Assembly (NCBI GenBank): GCA_025360665.1
Contig: JANYBU010000395.1
Coordinates: 1-7,225 of the forward strand
Direction: 5' to 3'
DNA: 7,225 nucleotides
Origin: Nitrospira sp.
Lineage (GTDB): Bacteria > Nitrospirota > Nitrospiria > Nitrospirales > Nitrospiraceae
In this document: piece by piece, positions 6,424-7,225 of the stretch
How positions within the stretch are numbered: position 1 is the stretch's first letter
How the letters are laid out: each line of letters starts with the position of its first letter
Translations under genes and position numbers: made by a program
The notes under the pieces: model-generated
Told to the model about the DNA's origin: nothing
What the model saw: only the letters and a program-made list of their open reading frames with translations
Databases searched by the model: none

Positions 6424-6479
6424 GGTGTTGGGAACTTCGAACCCCGAACTTCGAATCGTGCCTTTCTCCCATGTCTCGC
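6344..6479. repeat. Candidate small repeat element bounded by a 10-bp inverted repeat
   Basis: GCGAGACATG (6344-6353) is the exact reverse complement of CATGTCTCGC (6470-6479), enclosing about 136 bases. Inside, GCGAGAC recurs as direct copies at 6344-6350, 6353-6359 and 6389-6395. GAACTTCGAA occurs twice at a 14-base interval (6432-6441 and 6446-6455). A larger hairpin fills the centre. No open frame of quality and no transposase is present. The arrangement resembles a REP/MITE-type intergenic element. Whether it is multicopy in the genome cannot be seen from one window. Confidence 0.5.
6403..6450. repeat. Central imperfect hairpin of the repeat element
   Basis: GGTTCGAGGTCCGAAGTT (6403-6420) pairs with AACTTCGAACCCCGAACT (6433-6450) at 15 of 18 positions, around a 12-base loop TGAGGTGTTGGG. 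Both arms are themselves built of TTCGA/GAAC-like short repeats. This is the longest inverted repeat in the intergenic region and would fold on either strand. No T-run follows, so it is not a terminator. Confidence 0.6.
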
Positions 6480-6486
6480 ACTTCAC

Positions 6487-6505
6487 GCGCCACGGTCTGT
6501 GGCGC
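6487..6505. promoter_or_regulatory. Short perfect hairpin upstream of the malic enzyme gene
   Basis: GCGCCAC (6487-6493) and GTGGCGC (6499-6505) form a perfect 7-bp inverted repeat around GGTCT. It ends 41 bases before the malic enzyme ATG. It could be a regulator-binding palindrome, a leader hairpin or the edge of the neighbouring repeat element. The following bases (TGGAGAACTTTTC) are not a proper terminator tail. Confidence 0.45.
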
Positions 6506-6535
6506 TGGAGAACTTTTCATCATTCTGCTAACAGT

Positions 6536-6540
6536 AAGGA
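6536..6540 (+). promoter_or_regulatory. Ribosome binding site of the malic enzyme gene
   Basis: AAGGA lies six bases (CCAGCT) before ATG at 6547. This spacing is good for translation and supports this codon as the start of the ACT-malic enzyme. Confidence 0.7.
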
Positions 6541-6546
6541 CCAGCT

Positions 6547-7225
6547 ATGCCTGAGATTGGGCCCTACTCCAACTATCGCCTGACCGTTCGCCTCGAACTC
6601 GCCAACACACCTGGCATGTTTGCAAGAGTGGCTGCTGTCCTGGCCGAGGAAGGCGCCAACTTGGGCGCGGTGGATATCGTTTCTGCCACGGCCACCTGTA
6701 TGGTGCGAGACGTGACCTTCGACGTCCAGAACGAAGCGCATGGAGAGAAGGTGCTCGCCCGGGTCGGCGCGCTGCCGAACGTGAAGGTGCTCTCCGCCTC
6801 CGACCGGATTTTTCTTCTGCATCTCGGCGGAAAGATTCGCGTCCAAAGCAAGTTCCCCATCACCACAAGAAACCTGTTGTCGATGGTCTATACGCCGGGA
6901 GTCGGCCGCGTATCGCAAGCGATCGCGAAGGACAAAACCAAAGCCTATGCCTTTACCAGCAAGGGCAACACGGTCGCCGTGGTCACCGACGGATCCGCGG
7001 TGTTGGGCCTTGGGAATCTTGGCCCGGAAGCCGCGTTACCCGTGATGGAAGGCAAAGTCATGCTGTTCAAAGAATTTGCGGGAATCGACGCATGGCCGAT
7101 CTGCCTCAACACGCAAGATCCTGACGAGATTGTTCGCACGGTTCAGGCTATTGCCCCGGGGTTTGGCGCCATCAATTTGGAAGACATCAGTTCGCCGCGC
7201 TGTTTCGAGATCGAACGCCGCTTAA
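6547..7225 (+). CDS. NAD-type malic enzyme with N-terminal ACT domain, 3'-truncated
   Basis: 226 residues are visible and the frame is still open at the window end. Residues 10-90 form an ACT domain (RLTVRLELANTPGMFARVAA, with the usual Pro-Gly turn), a small-ligand-sensing module. The malic enzyme N-terminal domain follows: VYTPGVG (114-120, catalytic tyrosine region), then VTDGSAVLGLGNLGPEA and LPVMEGK (to Lys170, the conserved catalytic lysine region). LEDISSPRCFEIE (211-223) supplies two expected metal ligands, Glu212-Asp213. The NAD-binding domain and third metal ligand lie beyond the window. The family oxidatively decarboxylates malate to pyruvate and CO2 with NAD(P)+ and Mg2+/Mn2+ in the cytoplasm. 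The ACT domain suggests control by an amino acid or other small molecule (inference). No same-strand gene is close upstream; the gene is divergent from the small secreted protein, and a short hairpin precedes it. Confidence 0.92.
   Translation, partial: MPEIGPYSNYRLTVRLELANTPGMFARVAAVLAEEGANLGAVDIVSATATCMVRDVTFDVQNEAHGEKVLARVGALPNVKVLSASDRIFLLHLGGKIRVQSKFPITTRNLLSMVYTPGVGRVSQAIAKDKTKAYAFTSKGNTVAVVTDGSAVLGLGNLGPEAALPVMEGKVMLFKEFAGIDAWPICLNTQDPDEIVRTVQAIAPGFGAINLEDISSPRCFEIERRL

Larger units (their letters stand above)
6132..6546. other. Divergent intergenic region (about 415 bases) with repeats and a possible short ORF
   Basis: This separates the minus-strand small protein gene from the plus-strand malic enzyme gene, so it should contain both promoters. 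I could not identify a convincing -35/-10 pair for either. About 6132-6240 holds the small gene's leader. About 6259-6423 holds a short ORF that begins like a lipoprotein. About 6344-6505 is filled with short direct and inverted repeats, described separately. Longer open frames on the minus strand here lack a start with a ribosome binding site and resemble no family I know, so I treat them as non-coding. Confidence 0.6.

Noticed and set aside
6138..6523. Two minus-strand open frames of 81 and 98 codons in the intergenic region
   Set aside because: They lie in repeat-rich sequence, have Arg/Ser-rich composition, lack ribosome binding sites and overlap the small gene's leader.
1..7225. CRISPR array, tRNA/rRNA genes, transposase or phage genes
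   Set aside because: None seen on either strand; the only regular repeats are the coding 63-bp units and the intergenic repeat cluster, which lack spacer-repeat structure.

Overview
The window (7,225 bases, fairly GC-rich) looks like chromosome from an environmental Gram-negative bacterium. The likely source is Nitrospira or a relative in the Nitrospirota. This is inferred from an exosortase (XrtA/PEP-CTERM) type gene pair, a classical signal peptide, the general base composition and the intergenic repeat style. No rRNA or other taxonomic marker is present, so the assignment is tentative. I saw no tRNA, rRNA, CRISPR array, transposase or phage gene.

Layout. (1) Positions 2-2013, plus strand: the 3' part of a CpsD/BY-kinase type ATPase, then, 35 bases later, an ExeA-like AAA ATPase of the XrtA-associated type with a TPR-bearing C-terminal extension. 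Together they look like the regulatory and export part of an exopolysaccharide/PEP-CTERM locus whose other genes lie upstream. (2) Positions 2064-5759, minus strand, convergent with the first block: one very long gene encoding about 1,231 residues. It joins a complete YyaL/SSP411-type protein (DUF255 thioredoxin-like domain plus an alpha/alpha-barrel domain) to a complete aldo/keto reductase. (3) Positions 5810-6148, minus strand: a small secreted Lys/Asp/Glu-rich repeat protein with a near-consensus Shine-Dalgarno, followed by two consecutive hairpins, the second terminator-like. (4) Positions 6132-6546: a divergent intergenic region of about 415 bases. It holds a possible 54-codon lipoprotein-leader ORF, a dense cluster of direct and inverted repeats, and a short perfect hairpin. 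(5) Positions 6547 to the end, plus strand: the N-terminal 226 residues of an NAD-type malic enzyme carrying an N-terminal ACT domain.

How the genes fit together. Blocks 1, 2, 3 and 5 look like separate transcription units: blocks 1 and 2 converge, blocks 3 and 5 diverge, and a hairpin separates 3 from 2. Block 1 belongs to surface polysaccharide assembly and protein sorting, and the malic enzyme to central carbon metabolism (malate/pyruvate). The functions of the YyaL-AKR fusion and the small repeat protein are unknown. The observations most worth following up are the two-enzyme fusion, the repeat-bearing secreted peptide with its structured 3' end, and the repeat-filled intergenic region with a lipobox-like leader.
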